Assembly: GCF_026343955.1 (NCBI RefSeq)
Contig: NZ_JAPKNI010000008.1
Coordinates: 62,001-126,000, forward strand
DNA: 64,000 bases
Reading direction: 5' to 3'
From: Kaistia defluvii
GTDB taxonomy: Bacteria > Pseudomonadota > Alphaproteobacteria > Rhizobiales > Kaistiaceae
The position numbers were made by a program, and so were the translations under genes. This document shows positions 18,495 to 26,293 of this stretch, in pieces (the first letter of the stretch is position 1; every line of letters begins with the position of its first letter). The notes under the pieces were generated by a model. The model worked only from the letters and a program-made list of their open reading frames with translations. It was not told the origin of the DNA and ran no database searches.

Positions 18495-19586
18495 TCACGC
18501 GCTCTTCGCCAGCCCGGCCGCCAGCGGCGCCAAGCCGTTGAAGGCGCGGAAGGAGCGCTCGACCAGGGCCGGGTCGAGCCCCCTGGCGATCACCACGAGA
18601 TGCGTGCCGGTGACGCCGTCCGGCCAGCGCTCGAGATGCATCGGCTTGTGGATCAGGTGCTGCACGCCCTGGATCACGACCGGGCTGGCATTGCCATCGA
18701 TGTCGAGTAGACCCTTCAGCCGCAAGATCTCGCCGCCATGCCGGTTGAGCAGCATCGACAGCCAGAGCCCGAAGCGCGCCCAGTTGAGCGGCGCATCGCC
18801 CGTCAGCACGAAGGCGCGGATGTCGCCGTGCCGGTTGATGTCGTGCTCATGCGCGTGGTGCGCATGGTCATGATGAGGGTGGCCGTGATGGTCGTGCGTG
18901 TGCGTCTCGGCCTTGAGCCAGCGGCTCACCTCCGCTCCACGCGCGGAAATGTCGTGGATGTCGCGCACGAACAGTGCCTCGTCGGGCTGCATGGTTTCGC
19001 AGAGTTCGAGGATTTCGGCCGCCGGGTTGAGCGCTTCGAGCCGGGCGCGCAGGCGGGCGGTGTCCTCGGCCGGGGCGATGTCGCTCTTCGAGACGATGAT
19101 CCGGTCGGCGACGGCGACCTGCCGCTGCGATTCCGCGAAAGCGTCGAGGTTGCTCCAGCCGTTCGGCACGTCGACCACCGTGACGATGTTGCCGACGCGA
19201 AAATGATGCCGCAGCATCGGGTCGGCGGAGAGCGTGGCGACGATGGGCGCGGGGTCGGCGATGCCCGTCGTCTCGATCGCGATGCGGGAAAAGCGGGGGA
19301 TCTCGCCGCTGCGGCTGCGCTCGAACAGCGACAGCAGGGCGGTCTTCAGATCGGTGCGGATGTTGCAGCAGATGCAGCCGCTTTTCAGAAGCACGATGTC
19401 GTCGTCGATCGCCTCGACGAGCAGGTGATCGAGCCCGACTTCGCCGAACTCGTTGATGATGACCGCCGTGCCGGAAAGCGAGGGCAGGGCGAGCAGTCGC
19501 TTCAGGAGTGACGTCTTGCCGGCGCCGAGAAAGCCGGTCAGCACATTGGCGGTGATCCGGTCGTCGATTTCGTCCGGGGCGGTCAT
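18495..19586 (-). CDS. G3E-family GTPase (CobW / COG0523 metallochaperone-like)
   Basis: 363-residue GTPase of the COG0523 group, which loads metals (often zinc or cobalt) into enzymes. Walker A GFLGAGKT (18-25), the hallmark metal site CICC (C71, C73, C74), ETTGIADP switch region, and SKSD at 166-169 where NKxD is usual. A striking histidine-rich stretch at 229-253 (about 13 His in 25 residues) separates it from the C-terminal CobW_C domain. It overlaps the upstream CGLCG gene by 1 nt and follows the deacetylase/imidase gene. Its client may be that zinc enzyme or the D-hydantoinase across the intergenic region. Confidence 0.9.
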   Translation of the reverse strand: MTAPDEIDDRITANVLTGFLGAGKTSLLKRLLALPSLSGTAVIINEFGEVGLDHLLVEAIDDDIVLLKSGCICCNIRTDLKTALLSLFERSRSGEIPRFSRIAIETTGIADPAPIVATLSADPMLRHHFRVGNIVTVVDVPNGWSNLDAFAESQRQVAVADRIIVSKSDIAPAEDTARLRARLEALNPAAEILELCETMQPDEALFVRDIHDISARGAEVSRWLKAETHTHDHHGHPHHDHAHHAHEHDINRHGDIRAFVLTGDAPLNWARFGLWLSMLLNRHGGEILRLKGLLDIDGNASPVVIQGVQHLIHKPMHLERWPDGVTGTHLVVIARGLDPALVERSFRAFNGLAPLAAGLAKSA

Positions 19587-19891
19587 CAGGAAATTCCCTC
19601 CATCCGGTCGAGGGTGGCCGGGTCGAGCGGGTCGAAGGTTCGGCCGGTGAGCCTTTCCGCTTCCGGCCAGATGGCGCCGAAATGGTCGAGGATGGCGGTC
19701 TTGCCGTTGCGGGCGCGTAGCGTGAAGCGGCCGGCCCATTCGTCCAGCGTCAGGCCATAGGGCTTCAGGATCTGGTTGGCGATGCGGGCGCGCGCCTGCC
19801 GCTCGGCCGCGGGCGTCAGCCCGGTCGCCGTAGCGGCGCTGCCGCCGGTCCAGTGGTCGCTGCCGCCAAAGGCGCCGCACAATCCGCACAT
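19586..19891 (-). CDS. Small CGLCG-motif protein of unknown function, coupled to G3E GTPase
   Basis: 101 residues starting MCGLCGAFGGSDHWTGG. I do not recognise a named domain. The N-terminus has a CxxCG pair that could bind metal; the rest is predicted soluble, with ...PYGLTLDEWAGRFTLRARNG and ...HFGAIWPEAERLTGRTFDPL segments. The ATG at 19891 was chosen because the CGLCG motif then sits at the very N-terminus; an upstream in-frame start at 20029 adds a low-complexity Arg-rich leader. The stop overlaps the GTPase start (TGATG). Close coupling to a metallochaperone GTPase suggests a partner or adaptor in metal delivery. Confidence 0.75.
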   Translation of the reverse strand: MCGLCGAFGGSDHWTGGSAATATGLTPAAERQARARIANQILKPYGLTLDEWAGRFTLRARNGKTAILDHFGAIWPEAERLTGRTFDPLDPATLDRMEGIS

Positions 19892-19970
19892 CGTCTCGTC
19901 CTTCCGGCCCGGGCCTCGGGGGCACGGCGGCGATCCGAAAACCGCCGCCGCGCAGTTTAGTACCGCTCGA

Positions 19971-20870
19971 TCAGGACTGCGGCCGCGCCGTGCCACTCTT
20001 CGGGAAGCGCTTGGCGAAGTCTTCGGCAATGGTTTCCATCGTCACGAACTTCACGCCCTCGAAGCCCTTCATGTATTCGAACAGCCGCTCATGCATCTTC
20101 AACACATGCGGCTTGCCCGAGACGTCGGGATGGATGGTCAGCGGGAAGACGGCGTAATCGTAATTCTCGTAGACCCAGTCGAACTGGTCCTTCCACATCT
20201 GCTCGATATCGCGCGGATTGACGAAGCCGTGGCTGTTCGGCGAGGCCTTGATGAACATCATCGGCGGCAGGTCGTCGAGATACCAGGAGGCGGGGATCTC
20301 GATCAGGTCGGTCTCTTCGCCCTGCACATAGGGCTTCATCCAGGTCGAGGGATGCTTCGAATAGTCGATCTTGGTCCATTCGTCGCCGACCGTCACGTAA
20401 TAGGGGTGATGGTCGTTGTGCATCAGCGAGTGGTCGTACTTGATGCCCTTCTGCTTCAGGAGCTCGTTGGTCTTGGAACCGAACTCCCACCACGGCGCAA
20501 CGTAGCCGCGCGGCGGCTTGCCGGAGAGCTTGGTGATCAGCTCGACGCATTTGTCGAAGATCGCCTCTTCCTGCTCGGGCGTCATGGCGATCGGATTTTC
20601 ATGGCTGTAGCCATGCATGCCGATCTCGTGGCCGGCATCCGCCACGGCCTTCATCTCGGTCCAGAAGCTCTCGATCGAGTGGCCGGGGATGAACCAGGTG
20701 GTCTGGATGCCCCACTTCTCGAACATCCGCAGCAGGCGGGCACTGCCGACATGGCCGGCGAAGGCGCCGCGCGAGATGTCGCAAGGGCTATCCTCGCCGC
20801 CATAGGAGCCAAGCCAGCCGGCTACGGCGTCGACGTCGATCCCGTAGGATACGAAGATCTCTTTCGGCAT
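19971..20870 (-). CDS. Polysaccharide-deacetylase-fold hydrolase, HpPgdA / cyclic imide hydrolase type
   Basis: 299-residue NodB-fold enzyme. Motifs include [20 protein letters not shown], the metal ligands D14, H86 and H90 ([12 protein letters not shown]), [10 protein letters not shown], and DHSLMHND. These match the Helicobacter HP0310/HpPgdA protein closely as I recall it. Cyclic imide hydrolases (imidases) from Pseudomonas belong to the same subgroup. The lack of a signal peptide and the position beside a GTPase metallochaperone, and near a D-hydantoinase and asparaginase, favour a cytoplasmic imidase over peptidoglycan deacetylation. Start at the ATG at 20870. Confidence 0.85.
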   Translation of the reverse strand: MPKEIFVSYGIDVDAVAGWLGSYGGEDSPCDISRGAFAGHVGSARLLRMFEKWGIQTTWFIPGHSIESFWTEMKAVADAGHEIGMHGYSHENPIAMTPEQEEAIFDKCVELITKLSGKPPRGYVAPWWEFGSKTNELLKQKGIKYDHSLMHNDHHPYYVTVGDEWTKIDYSKHPSTWMKPYVQGEETDLIEIPASWYLDDLPPMMFIKASPNSHGFVNPRDIEQMWKDQFDWVYENYDYAVFPLTIHPDVSGKPHVLKMHERLFEYMKGFEGVKFVTMETIAEDFAKRFPKSGTARPQS

Positions 20871-20914
20871 GTCGTTCCTTTCCGCTTAACATCGGGGCGG
20901 CGGGCCGCCCGCTT

Positions 20915-21676
20915 TCAGACCAGTTCAACGATGGAGATGCCGACGCGATGAGCCGTGCGGCTCAGATGGCGTCGCATGTAGTAACCCGCGCCCTCGGGAT
21001 CGTTCATCACCAGCGCTTCGACCACGCGCTCATGCTCGGCGACGGGATCCCAGAGCTTTTCCCGGGTGATCGGCAGCCGCGTGCTCTCGATCAGCACGCT
21101 GGCATAGCTGTGATGAATGTCCGAGAGCAGCCGGTTGCGCGAGAAGCGCATGATCATGGCGTGAAACTCGAAATCGACCTGCGCGAAGGCATCGACGTCG
21201 AACAGCCGCGCCGCCGTGCGGAAGGCCTGCAGATTGTCCTTGAGCAGGCCGATCTCCGGCGCGGTCAGCGCCATCGCCGCGAGCTGTGCCGCCTGGCTCT
21301 CGGCGATATAGCGCACCTGGTAGACTTCGGCCGGGCTGTAGCGGGCCGAGAAGCGCCACGACATGGCCGCGCCGGATTCCGCCACCGCATTGGGGTCGCG
21401 CACGAAAGTGCCGCGCCCGGGTTCGATCGACACCAGCCCGACGGTGGCCAGGATGGAGAGGGCCTCGCGCAGCGTGGCGCGGCTCACATTGAGTTCGCGC
21501 GCTAGCTGGCGCTGCGCCACGAGCGCCTCGCCGGCGACCAGTTCGCCATCCTCGATCATCCTGCGCAGCTTGACGACCGCAAGTTGCGCCAGGCTGGCAT
21601 TCGGGGTGGATGGGTCGCTGGAACCGCCTCCGGTCAGACCGGTTTCGATATCCTGGGTGCTGGTGTCTGCCGTCAT
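20915..21676 (-). CDS. GntR-family transcriptional regulator, FCD (FadR) subfamily
   Basis: 253 residues: winged helix at about 30-95 ([51 protein letters not shown]) and an all-helical FCD ligand domain after residue 120, with metal-binding histidines suggested by FHAMI and HERVVEAL. The gene begins 204 bp from the divergent PadR gene and precedes the imidase/GTPase genes on the same strand. Palindromes in its promoter (21736-21748) and within its first codons (21630-21642) match sites upstream of the importer operon. It therefore probably represses both itself and that operon until an acidic catabolite binds. Confidence 0.9.
   Translation of the reverse strand: MTADTSTQDIETGLTGGGSSDPSTPNASLAQLAVVKLRRMIEDGELVAGEALVAQRQLARELNVSRATLREALSILATVGLVSIEPGRGTFVRDPNAVAESGAAMSWRFSARYSPAEVYQVRYIAESQAAQLAAMALTAPEIGLLKDNLQAFRTAARLFDVDAFAQVDFEFHAMIMRFSRNRLLSDIHHSYASVLIESTRLPITREKLWDPVAEHERVVEALVMNDPEGAGYYMRRHLSRTAHRVGISIVELV
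21630..21642. promoter_or_regulatory. GntR operator inside the regulator's own coding start
   Basis: Perfect 13-bp palindrome CCGGTCAGACCGG within codons about 12-16 of the GntR gene. Same GGTCAGACC core as the sites at 7320, 7500 and 7926. A second autoregulatory site downstream of the start is plausible. Confidence 0.4.
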
Positions 21677-21735
21677 GCTTCCATTCGATTTTTTGGAGCG
21701 CGATGGCGCTCGCTCGCGATCATGGCAGCTTGGAA

Positions 21736-21748
21736 TTGGTCCGACCAG
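21736..21748. promoter_or_regulatory. GntR operator in the regulator promoter, TTGGTCCGACCAG
   Basis: Differs only at the central base from the 7924-7936 site in the importer promoter. It lies about 60 bp before the GntR start codon, consistent with autorepression. Confidence 0.6.
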
Positions 21749-21836
21749 ACTTTGATTTGTGCAATCGCACGGTGCATCCGCCAGTCAAAAAGGCAGGTGC
21801 GGCCGAAGACAGTCTCGATACGGTCGAGATAGTTCG

Positions 21837-21876
21837 CGATATATCTTGATTTACGATATATCGAGATCTATATCGG
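21837..21876. promoter_or_regulatory. AT-rich GATATATC repeats before the PadR gene
   Basis: Two copies of the palindrome GATATATC (21838-21845 and 21855-21862, centres 17 bp apart) and a third half-copy CTATATCGG at 21868-21876, ending 4 nt before the PadR start. Repeats of this kind are a likely operator for a YqjI-type autorepressor. No Shine-Dalgarno sequence is visible in the short leader. Confidence 0.5.
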
Positions 21877-21880
21877 CTTC

Positions 21881-22492
21881 ATGAAACACAGACACACCCA
21901 TGACGGCCGTGGCCGTCCCTTCGCCGCCCATGAGGATTTCTCGGGGCATCACGGCTTTCACCCACACTCCCATCCGCATGCGCTGCATGACCGGCCCGGC
22001 CGACATGGCCGTGGCGGCGGGCGCCATGGCGGTGGCCGCCTGTTCGATTATGGCGAGCTGCGCCTGCTGCTGCTGGCGATGATCGCCGAGCGGCCGTGGC
22101 ATGGCTACGAGCTGATCAAGGCGATCGAGGAACGCTTCGGCGGCAGCTATTCGCCCAGCCCCGGCGTGATCTATCCGACGCTCGCCTGGCTCGACGACAT
22201 GGGCTATGCCGCGATTGAACCGGTTGAGGCCGGCCGCAAGCGCTATCGTATCACCGCCGAGGGCGAGGCCTTCCTCGCCGCCAATCGCGCCGCGGCGGAC
22301 GAGCTGCTGGCCCGCGTCGGCCCGGTGGGTCGGGAAGGGAGCGAGGCGGTTCCCGCGCCGATGATCCGCGCCATGGAGAACCTCAAGCTCGCCCTGCGGC
22401 TTCGCATCCAGCGCGGCTCGATCGACGCCGCCACCGCGGAGGCCATCGCCGCCGCCCTCGACGCCGCAGCCCAGACCGTGGAGCGCAGCTGA
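21881..22492 (+). CDS. PadR-family transcriptional regulator, YqjI-like metal sensor
   Basis: 203 residues. Residues 1-53 are extremely His-rich (HTHDGR, HHGFHPHSHPHALHDRP, GRHGGGRLF), as in E. coli YqjI, whose N-terminal tail senses nickel/iron. A PadR winged helix follows at about 54-125 (LRLLLLAMIAERPWHGYELI, SPSPGVIYPTLAWLDDMGYA), then a C-terminal dimerization helix pair. The gene is preceded by GATATATC repeats and overlaps the DUF2218 gene (TGATG). The E. coli regulator controls a siderophore-interacting ferric reductase; here the only coupled partner is DUF2218. Very likely a metal-responsive repressor; the metal is inferred from the family. Confidence 0.9.
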   Translation: MKHRHTHDGRGRPFAAHEDFSGHHGFHPHSHPHALHDRPGRHGRGGGRHGGGRLFDYGELRLLLLAMIAERPWHGYELIKAIEERFGGSYSPSPGVIYPTLAWLDDMGYAAIEPVEAGRKRYRITAEGEAFLAANRAAADELLARVGPVGREGSEAVPAPMIRAMENLKLALRLRIQRGSIDAATAEAIAAALDAAAQTVERS

Positions 22493-22797
22493 TGACCGAT
22501 ACCAGCCCGAACCTGCAGACCGCCGTCGCCACCGTGGCAACGGAGCATGCGAGCCGCTACCTGCAGCAGCTCTGCAAGCATTTCGCGCACAAGCTTCCCG
22601 TGACCTTCGACGAGACGGCGGGACAGATCGATTTTTCGATCGGCACCTGCCGGCTGGCTGCGGCGGACGGCGTGCTGACCCTGACGCTGACCGCGCCGGA
22701 TGGCGCCGAGATGCCGCAATTGCAGGATGTCGTGGTGCGCCACCTCGTGCGCTTCGCATTCCGCGAGGAACTCGCCATCGACTGGCGTCCCGCCTGA
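22492..22797 (+). CDS. DUF2218 domain protein
   Basis: 101 residues, recognisable as a DUF2218 protein: ASRYLQQLCKHFAHKLPVTF, then ...GQIDFSIGTCRLAAADG... and LVRFAFREELAIDWRPA. Members of this family are often encoded next to, or fused with, siderophore-interacting ferric reductases and YqjI-type regulators, so a role in iron handling is inferred. Start ATG overlaps the PadR stop. The gene converges with the LysR gene, with only 7 bp between the two stops. Confidence 0.8.
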   Translation: MTDTSPNLQTAVATVATEHASRYLQQLCKHFAHKLPVTFDETAGQIDFSIGTCRLAAADGVLTLTLTAPDGAEMPQLQDVVVRHLVRFAFREELAIDWRPA

Positions 22798-22804
22798 AAC
22801 GGCG

Positions 22805-23692
22805 CTACGCCGCCTCGAATTCGCGGCGGGCGGCGCGGACACTGGCGACGATGTGGCGTTGCACCTCGGCGACCCGCCGCAGCCGGTGTGTGTCGGGGTG
22901 CGAGATCAGCCAGTAATTGCGGGTGAAGCGGATCTCCGGCAGCAGGCGCTTCAGCTCCGGAAAGCGCTGCGCGGCATAATCGTGCAGGATGCCGATGCCA
23001 TGGCCGGCGCGCACCGCCTCCATCTGGCCCATCACGCTGCCGCATTCGAACCGGCGATGCATCAGCTGGCCGAGCCTGTCGGCATAGTCGAGCGCGCGGC
23101 TATAGACGAAATCCTCGACATGCGTGACGAACAGCCGGCCGGCGAGATCGGCCTCCTGTTCGATCGGCCCCGTCTCGGCCAGGTAGCGCTCCGAGGCGTA
23201 GACGCTGAGCGTGTAGTCGGTCAGCTTCTGTACCAGCATGCGGCCCTGCTTGGGCCGGTCGAGCGTGATGACGATGTCGGCCTCGCGGCGGGACAGCGAG
23301 AAGGTCCGGGGCAGCGGCACCAGCTGGATCACGAGGTCGGGATAGCGCGCCGCCATGCCGCCCAGCGCCTCGGCGAGGAAATAATTGCCGAGCCCGTCCG
23401 GCGCGCCGACGCGGACCGCGCCGCTGATCGCCTCCGCCGTGCCGGAGAGCTCGGCCTCGAGCTGCAGGAATTCGGATTCGACCCGTTCCGCCGTCGCGAG
23501 CAGCGCCTCGCCGGCCGGCGTCAGGACGCAGCCATTGGTCTGCCTCTCGACCAGCTTGGTCGAAAGCTCTTCCTCCAGCGCCGTCAGCTGGCGGCCGACG
23601 GTCGCGTGGTTGAGGCCAAGCCGTCTGGCGGCGCCGGCCAGCTGGCCGGTACGCGCGACGGCGAGGAAGATGCGAGTTCGATCCCAATCCAT
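22805..23692 (-). CDS. LysR-family transcriptional regulator (of mmsA)
   Basis: 295-residue LysR regulator: N-terminal helix-turn-helix at about 3-60 ([40 protein letters not shown]) and a substrate-binding domain from about 90. Start ATG at 23692 (MDWDRTRIF); upstream in-frame starts add residues with no family match. It is transcribed divergently from the methylmalonate-semialdehyde dehydrogenase gene across 105 bp that contain LysR-type palindromes, so it probably activates that gene. Confidence 0.9.
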   Translation of the reverse strand: MDWDRTRIFLAVARTGQLAGAARRLGLNHATVGRQLTALEEELSTKLVERQTNGCVLTPAGEALLATAERVESEFLQLEAELSGTAEAISGAVRVGAPDGLGNYFLAEALGGMAARYPDLVIQLVPLPRTFSLSRREADIVITLDRPKQGRMLVQKLTDYTLSVYASERYLAETGPIEQEADLAGRLFVTHVEDFVYSRALDYADRLGQLMHRRFECGSVMGQMEAVRAGHGIGILHDYAAQRFPELKRLLPEIRFTRNYWLISHPDTHRLRRVAEVQRHIVASVRAARREFEAA

Positions 23693-23706
23693 GTCAGGAC
23701 TATAAT

Positions 23707-23740
23707 TTCCGCACATCGGAACTGCAATTGTCGCGATTGC
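23707..23740. promoter_or_regulatory. LysR-type palindromes between the LysR gene and mmsA
   Basis: TTCCG-N5-CGGAA (23707-23721) and GCAAT-N7-ATTGC (23724-23740), side by side in the divergent promoter. Both are dyads of the T-N11-A class typical for LysR recognition and activation sites. Confidence 0.5.
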
Positions 23741-23797
23741 TGTGCAATTCTGAGAGGTCCATAAGCCCGGCATCGTAACCGGCTCGTGGAGGGCGAC

Positions 23798-25297
23798 ATG
23801 CCGAACCCGATTTCCCATTTCATCGGCGGCGGCCTCGTCGCCGGGCGCAGCGGCCGAACGGCCCCCGTCTATAATCCGGCGACCGGCGAGCAGACCGGCC
23901 TTGTGCCGCTCGCCTCGGCCGACGAGGTGCGCGAGGCGGTGGCCGCGGCGCGCAAGGCGCTGCCCGGCTGGGTCGCCACCACGCCGCTTCGCCGCGCGCG
24001 CATCCTCAACAAGTTCCTGCGCATCCTAGAAGACCGCACCGACGAACTCGCGGCGGTCATCACCGCCGAGCATGGCAAGGTGCTGTCCGACGCCAAGGGC
24101 GAGATCCAGCGCGGCATGGAGGTGGTCGAGTTCGCGACCTCGGCGCCGCAGCTGCTGAAGGGCGAGGTCACCGAGAATGTCGGTACCCGCGTCGACAGCC
24201 ATTCTCTGCGCCAGCCCCTCGGCATCGTTGCCGGCATCACGCCGTTCAATTTCCCGGCCATGGTGCCGATGTGGATGTTCCCGGTCGCGCTCGCCTGCGG
24301 CAACTGCTTCATCCTGAAGCCGTCGGAGCGCGACCCCTCCGCCTCGCTTCTGGTCGCCGAATGGCTGAAGGAAGCGGGCCTGCCGGACGGCGTGTTCAGC
24401 GTCGTGCACGGCGACAAGGAGGCGGTCGACGCTCTCCTGTTCGACCCGGACATCGCCGCCATCAGCTTCGTCGGCTCGACCCCCATCGCGCGCTACATCT
24501 ATGAGACGGCGGCGCGGACCGGCAAGCGCTGCCAGGCGCTGGGCGGCGCCAAGAACCACATGATCATCATGCCGGACGCCGATCTCGACCAGGCGGTCGA
24601 TGCGCTGATGGGCGCCGCCTATGGCTCGGCCGGCGAGCGCTGCATGGCGATCTCGGTAGCGGTGCCGATCGGCGAGAAGACGGCCGACGCGCTGATGGCC
24701 AAGCTGGAGCCGAAGGTGCGCGCGCTCAACATCGGCCCGGGCACCGATCCCGAGGCCGAGATGGGGCCGCTGGTCACCGCCCAGCACCTCGCCAAGGTGC
24801 GCGGCTATGTCGATGCCGGCGTCGCCGAAGGCGCCACGCTCGTCGTCGATGGCCGCGATTTCAGGCGCCAGGGCTATGAGGACGGCTATTTCATCGGCGG
24901 GACGCTGTTCGACAACGTCACCACCGACATGAAGATCTACAGGGAAGAGATTTTTGGGCCGGTGCTGGCCGTGGCCCGCGCGCCCGATTATGCGACGGCC
25001 GCCCAGTGGATCAACGAGCACGAGTTCGGCAACGGCACCGCGATCTTCACCCGCGACGGTGACGCCGCGCGCGAGTTCGCGCACCAGATCCAGGTCGGCA
25101 TGATCGGCATCAATGTGCCGATCCCCGTGCCGATGGCGTTCCATTCCTTCGGCGGCTGGAAGGCGTCACTGTTCGGCGATCATCACATGCACGGGCCGGA
25201 GGGCGTGCGCTTCTATACGAAGCTCAAGACCATCACCAGCCGCTGGCCGACCGGCATCCGCGCCGGGGCCGACTTCGTGATGCCGACGATGCGCTAG
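23798..25297 (+). CDS. mmsA: CoA-acylating methylmalonate-semialdehyde dehydrogenase
   Basis: 499-residue aldehyde dehydrogenase of the MmsA type, which converts (methyl)malonate semialdehyde to propionyl- or acetyl-CoA in valine, beta-alanine and inositol breakdown. Catalytic C282 lies in [11 protein letters not shown], preceded by [16 protein letters not shown]. Start at the ATG at 23798, which follows GGAGG with correct spacing; a GTG four codons upstream is less well placed. Monocistronic, divergent from its LysR regulator, with a strong hairpin 5 nt after the stop. A link to beta-alanine-type products of dihydropyrimidine opening by the nearby hydantoinase is possible but unproven. Confidence 0.92.
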   Translation: MPNPISHFIGGGLVAGRSGRTAPVYNPATGEQTGLVPLASADEVREAVAAARKALPGWVATTPLRRARILNKFLRILEDRTDELAAVITAEHGKVLSDAKGEIQRGMEVVEFATSAPQLLKGEVTENVGTRVDSHSLRQPLGIVAGITPFNFPAMVPMWMFPVALACGNCFILKPSERDPSASLLVAEWLKEAGLPDGVFSVVHGDKEAVDALLFDPDIAAISFVGSTPIARYIYETAARTGKRCQALGGAKNHMIIMPDADLDQAVDALMGAAYGSAGERCMAISVAVPIGEKTADALMAKLEPKVRALNIGPGTDPEAEMGPLVTAQHLAKVRGYVDAGVAEGATLVVDGRDFRRQGYEDGYFIGGTLFDNVTTDMKIYREEIFGPVLAVARAPDYATAAQWINEHEFGNGTAIFTRDGDAAREFAHQIQVGMIGINVPIPVPMAFHSFGGWKASLFGDHHMHGPEGVRFYTKLKTITSRWPTGIRAGADFVMPTMR

Positions 25298-25301
25298 GAA
25301 A

Positions 25302-25338
25302 GAAGGCGCGCCCTGGCGAGGATGCCGGGCGCGCTTTC
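25302..25338. terminator. Hairpin after mmsA (convergent region)
   Basis: GAAGGCGCGCCC pairs with GGGCGCGCTTTC over 12 bp (one G-U), with an inner GGC/GCC. It sits between convergent mmsA (plus) and the dps fragment (minus) and could serve both strands. Confidence 0.65.
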
Positions 25339-25358
25339 GGCCATCTCGAGCCGGCGGA

Positions 25359-25709
25359 TCAGGCCTTGCGGCCGATCTCGAACAGGAACCAGCTGCGCCG
25401 CTCGGTTTCGTCGATCCAGACTTCGATCAGGCTTGTGGTGGCGACGTCGTTATGCTCTTCGGCCGTTGCGTGGGTCGAGCGCAGGAAGCCGACCAGTTCG
25501 CGGTTGTCGCTCGCCAGTTCCGCGATCATGTCCTCGGGCGTGACGAACTCGGCGTCATTGTCGGGAATGCGCTGCAGGCGGGCGATATGCCCGATCGAGC
25601 GGATCGTCGTTCCGCCCAGCTTGCGGGCGCGCTCGGCGATCGCATCGGTCATCGCGAAGATCTGGTCGCCCTGGTCGTCGAGCATCAGGTGATAGTCGCG
25701 GAAATGCGG
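25359..25709 (-). pseudogene. dps: 5'-truncated Dps (DNA-protecting ferritin-like protein)
   Basis: The frame reads PHFRDYHLMLDDQGDQIFAM, then TDAIAERARKLGGTTIRSIG, and ends ETERRSWFLFEIGRKA: the C-terminal two-thirds of a Dps dodecamer subunit. The first 50-60 residues, including the first helix and the first ferroxidase histidine (family motif FHWxVxGPHF), are missing. The upstream 50 nt are unrelated and run straight into a bidirectional terminator at 25766, so no promoter or N-terminus remains. An ATG at 25685 could start a 108-residue product, but it would lack half of the intersubunit iron site. I call it a deletion pseudogene. Confidence 0.75.
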
Positions 25710-25765
25710 CGCTGATCGATTGCATCGAGATGGCGCAGGTCGCCTGACACCGCGCCGGCACGAAA

Positions 25766-25796
25766 AAGGCCCGCATGTCGCGGGCCTTCTTCTTTT
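25766..25796. terminator. Rho-independent terminator (bidirectional)
   Basis: AAGGCCCGC / GCGGGCCTT stem, loop ATGTC, followed on the plus strand by CTTCTTTT and on the minus strand by TTT. It ends transcription from the UBP/hydrolase side and insulates the dps fragment. Confidence 0.75.
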
Positions 25797-25904
25797 GCGG
25801 GATCGTCAGGACTGGCGCGCGCCGGGCGGCCCGCAGCCGATCACCAGCGCGGGGGGCAACGGGAAGGGCGAGGCAACCGCTCGGGAGCGGCGCGGCCCCA
25901 GGCA

Positions 25905-26210
25905 TCAGTCATAGCGCGGGATCGGCCCGACCTGCGGGGTCTGGTTGGGCAGAGTCACCGTGACCTCGTCGACATAACACCAGCCCCAGCCTTCCGGCGG
26001 GTCGTAGCCTTCGATGATCGGATGTCGGGTGGCGTGGAAATGCGCCGTCGCGTGGCGGCCGGGCGAGTCGTCGCAGCATCCGACATGGCCGCATTGCCGG
26101 CAAAGCCGCAGATGCACCCATTCCTGGCCGATCTTCAGGCACGCCTCGCAGCCCTTGCTGCCGGGGGTGACGGTCCGGATAGTGTCAACGTGATGGCACT
26201 GCATCGACAT
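25905..26210 (-). CDS. UBP-type zinc-finger domain protein
   Basis: 101-residue protein consisting of one zinc-finger UBP domain (PF02148). Its Cys/His ligands are CHH (5-7), GCEACLKIG (20-23), CRQCGHVGCCDDS (37-46) and HATAHFHATRHP (53-63). In eukaryotes this fold binds the ubiquitin C-terminus; in bacteria it is found alone with an unknown role, probably a binding module. Start ATG at 26210 (MSMQCHHV) or 26204. It follows the alpha/beta hydrolase on the same strand with an 83-nt gap. Confidence 0.88.
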   Translation of the reverse strand: MSMQCHHVDTIRTVTPGSKGCEACLKIGQEWVHLRLCRQCGHVGCCDDSPGRHATAHFHATRHPIIEGYDPPEGWGWCYVDEVTVTLPNQTPQVGPIPRYD

Positions 26211-26293
26211 GTCTCATCTCCAGGTGGGCGGATGGCGGAGCGGGAAGAGACGAGGGCGTCGCGCGGGGGGACGCGGCGCCCTCGCAGCCTGAC

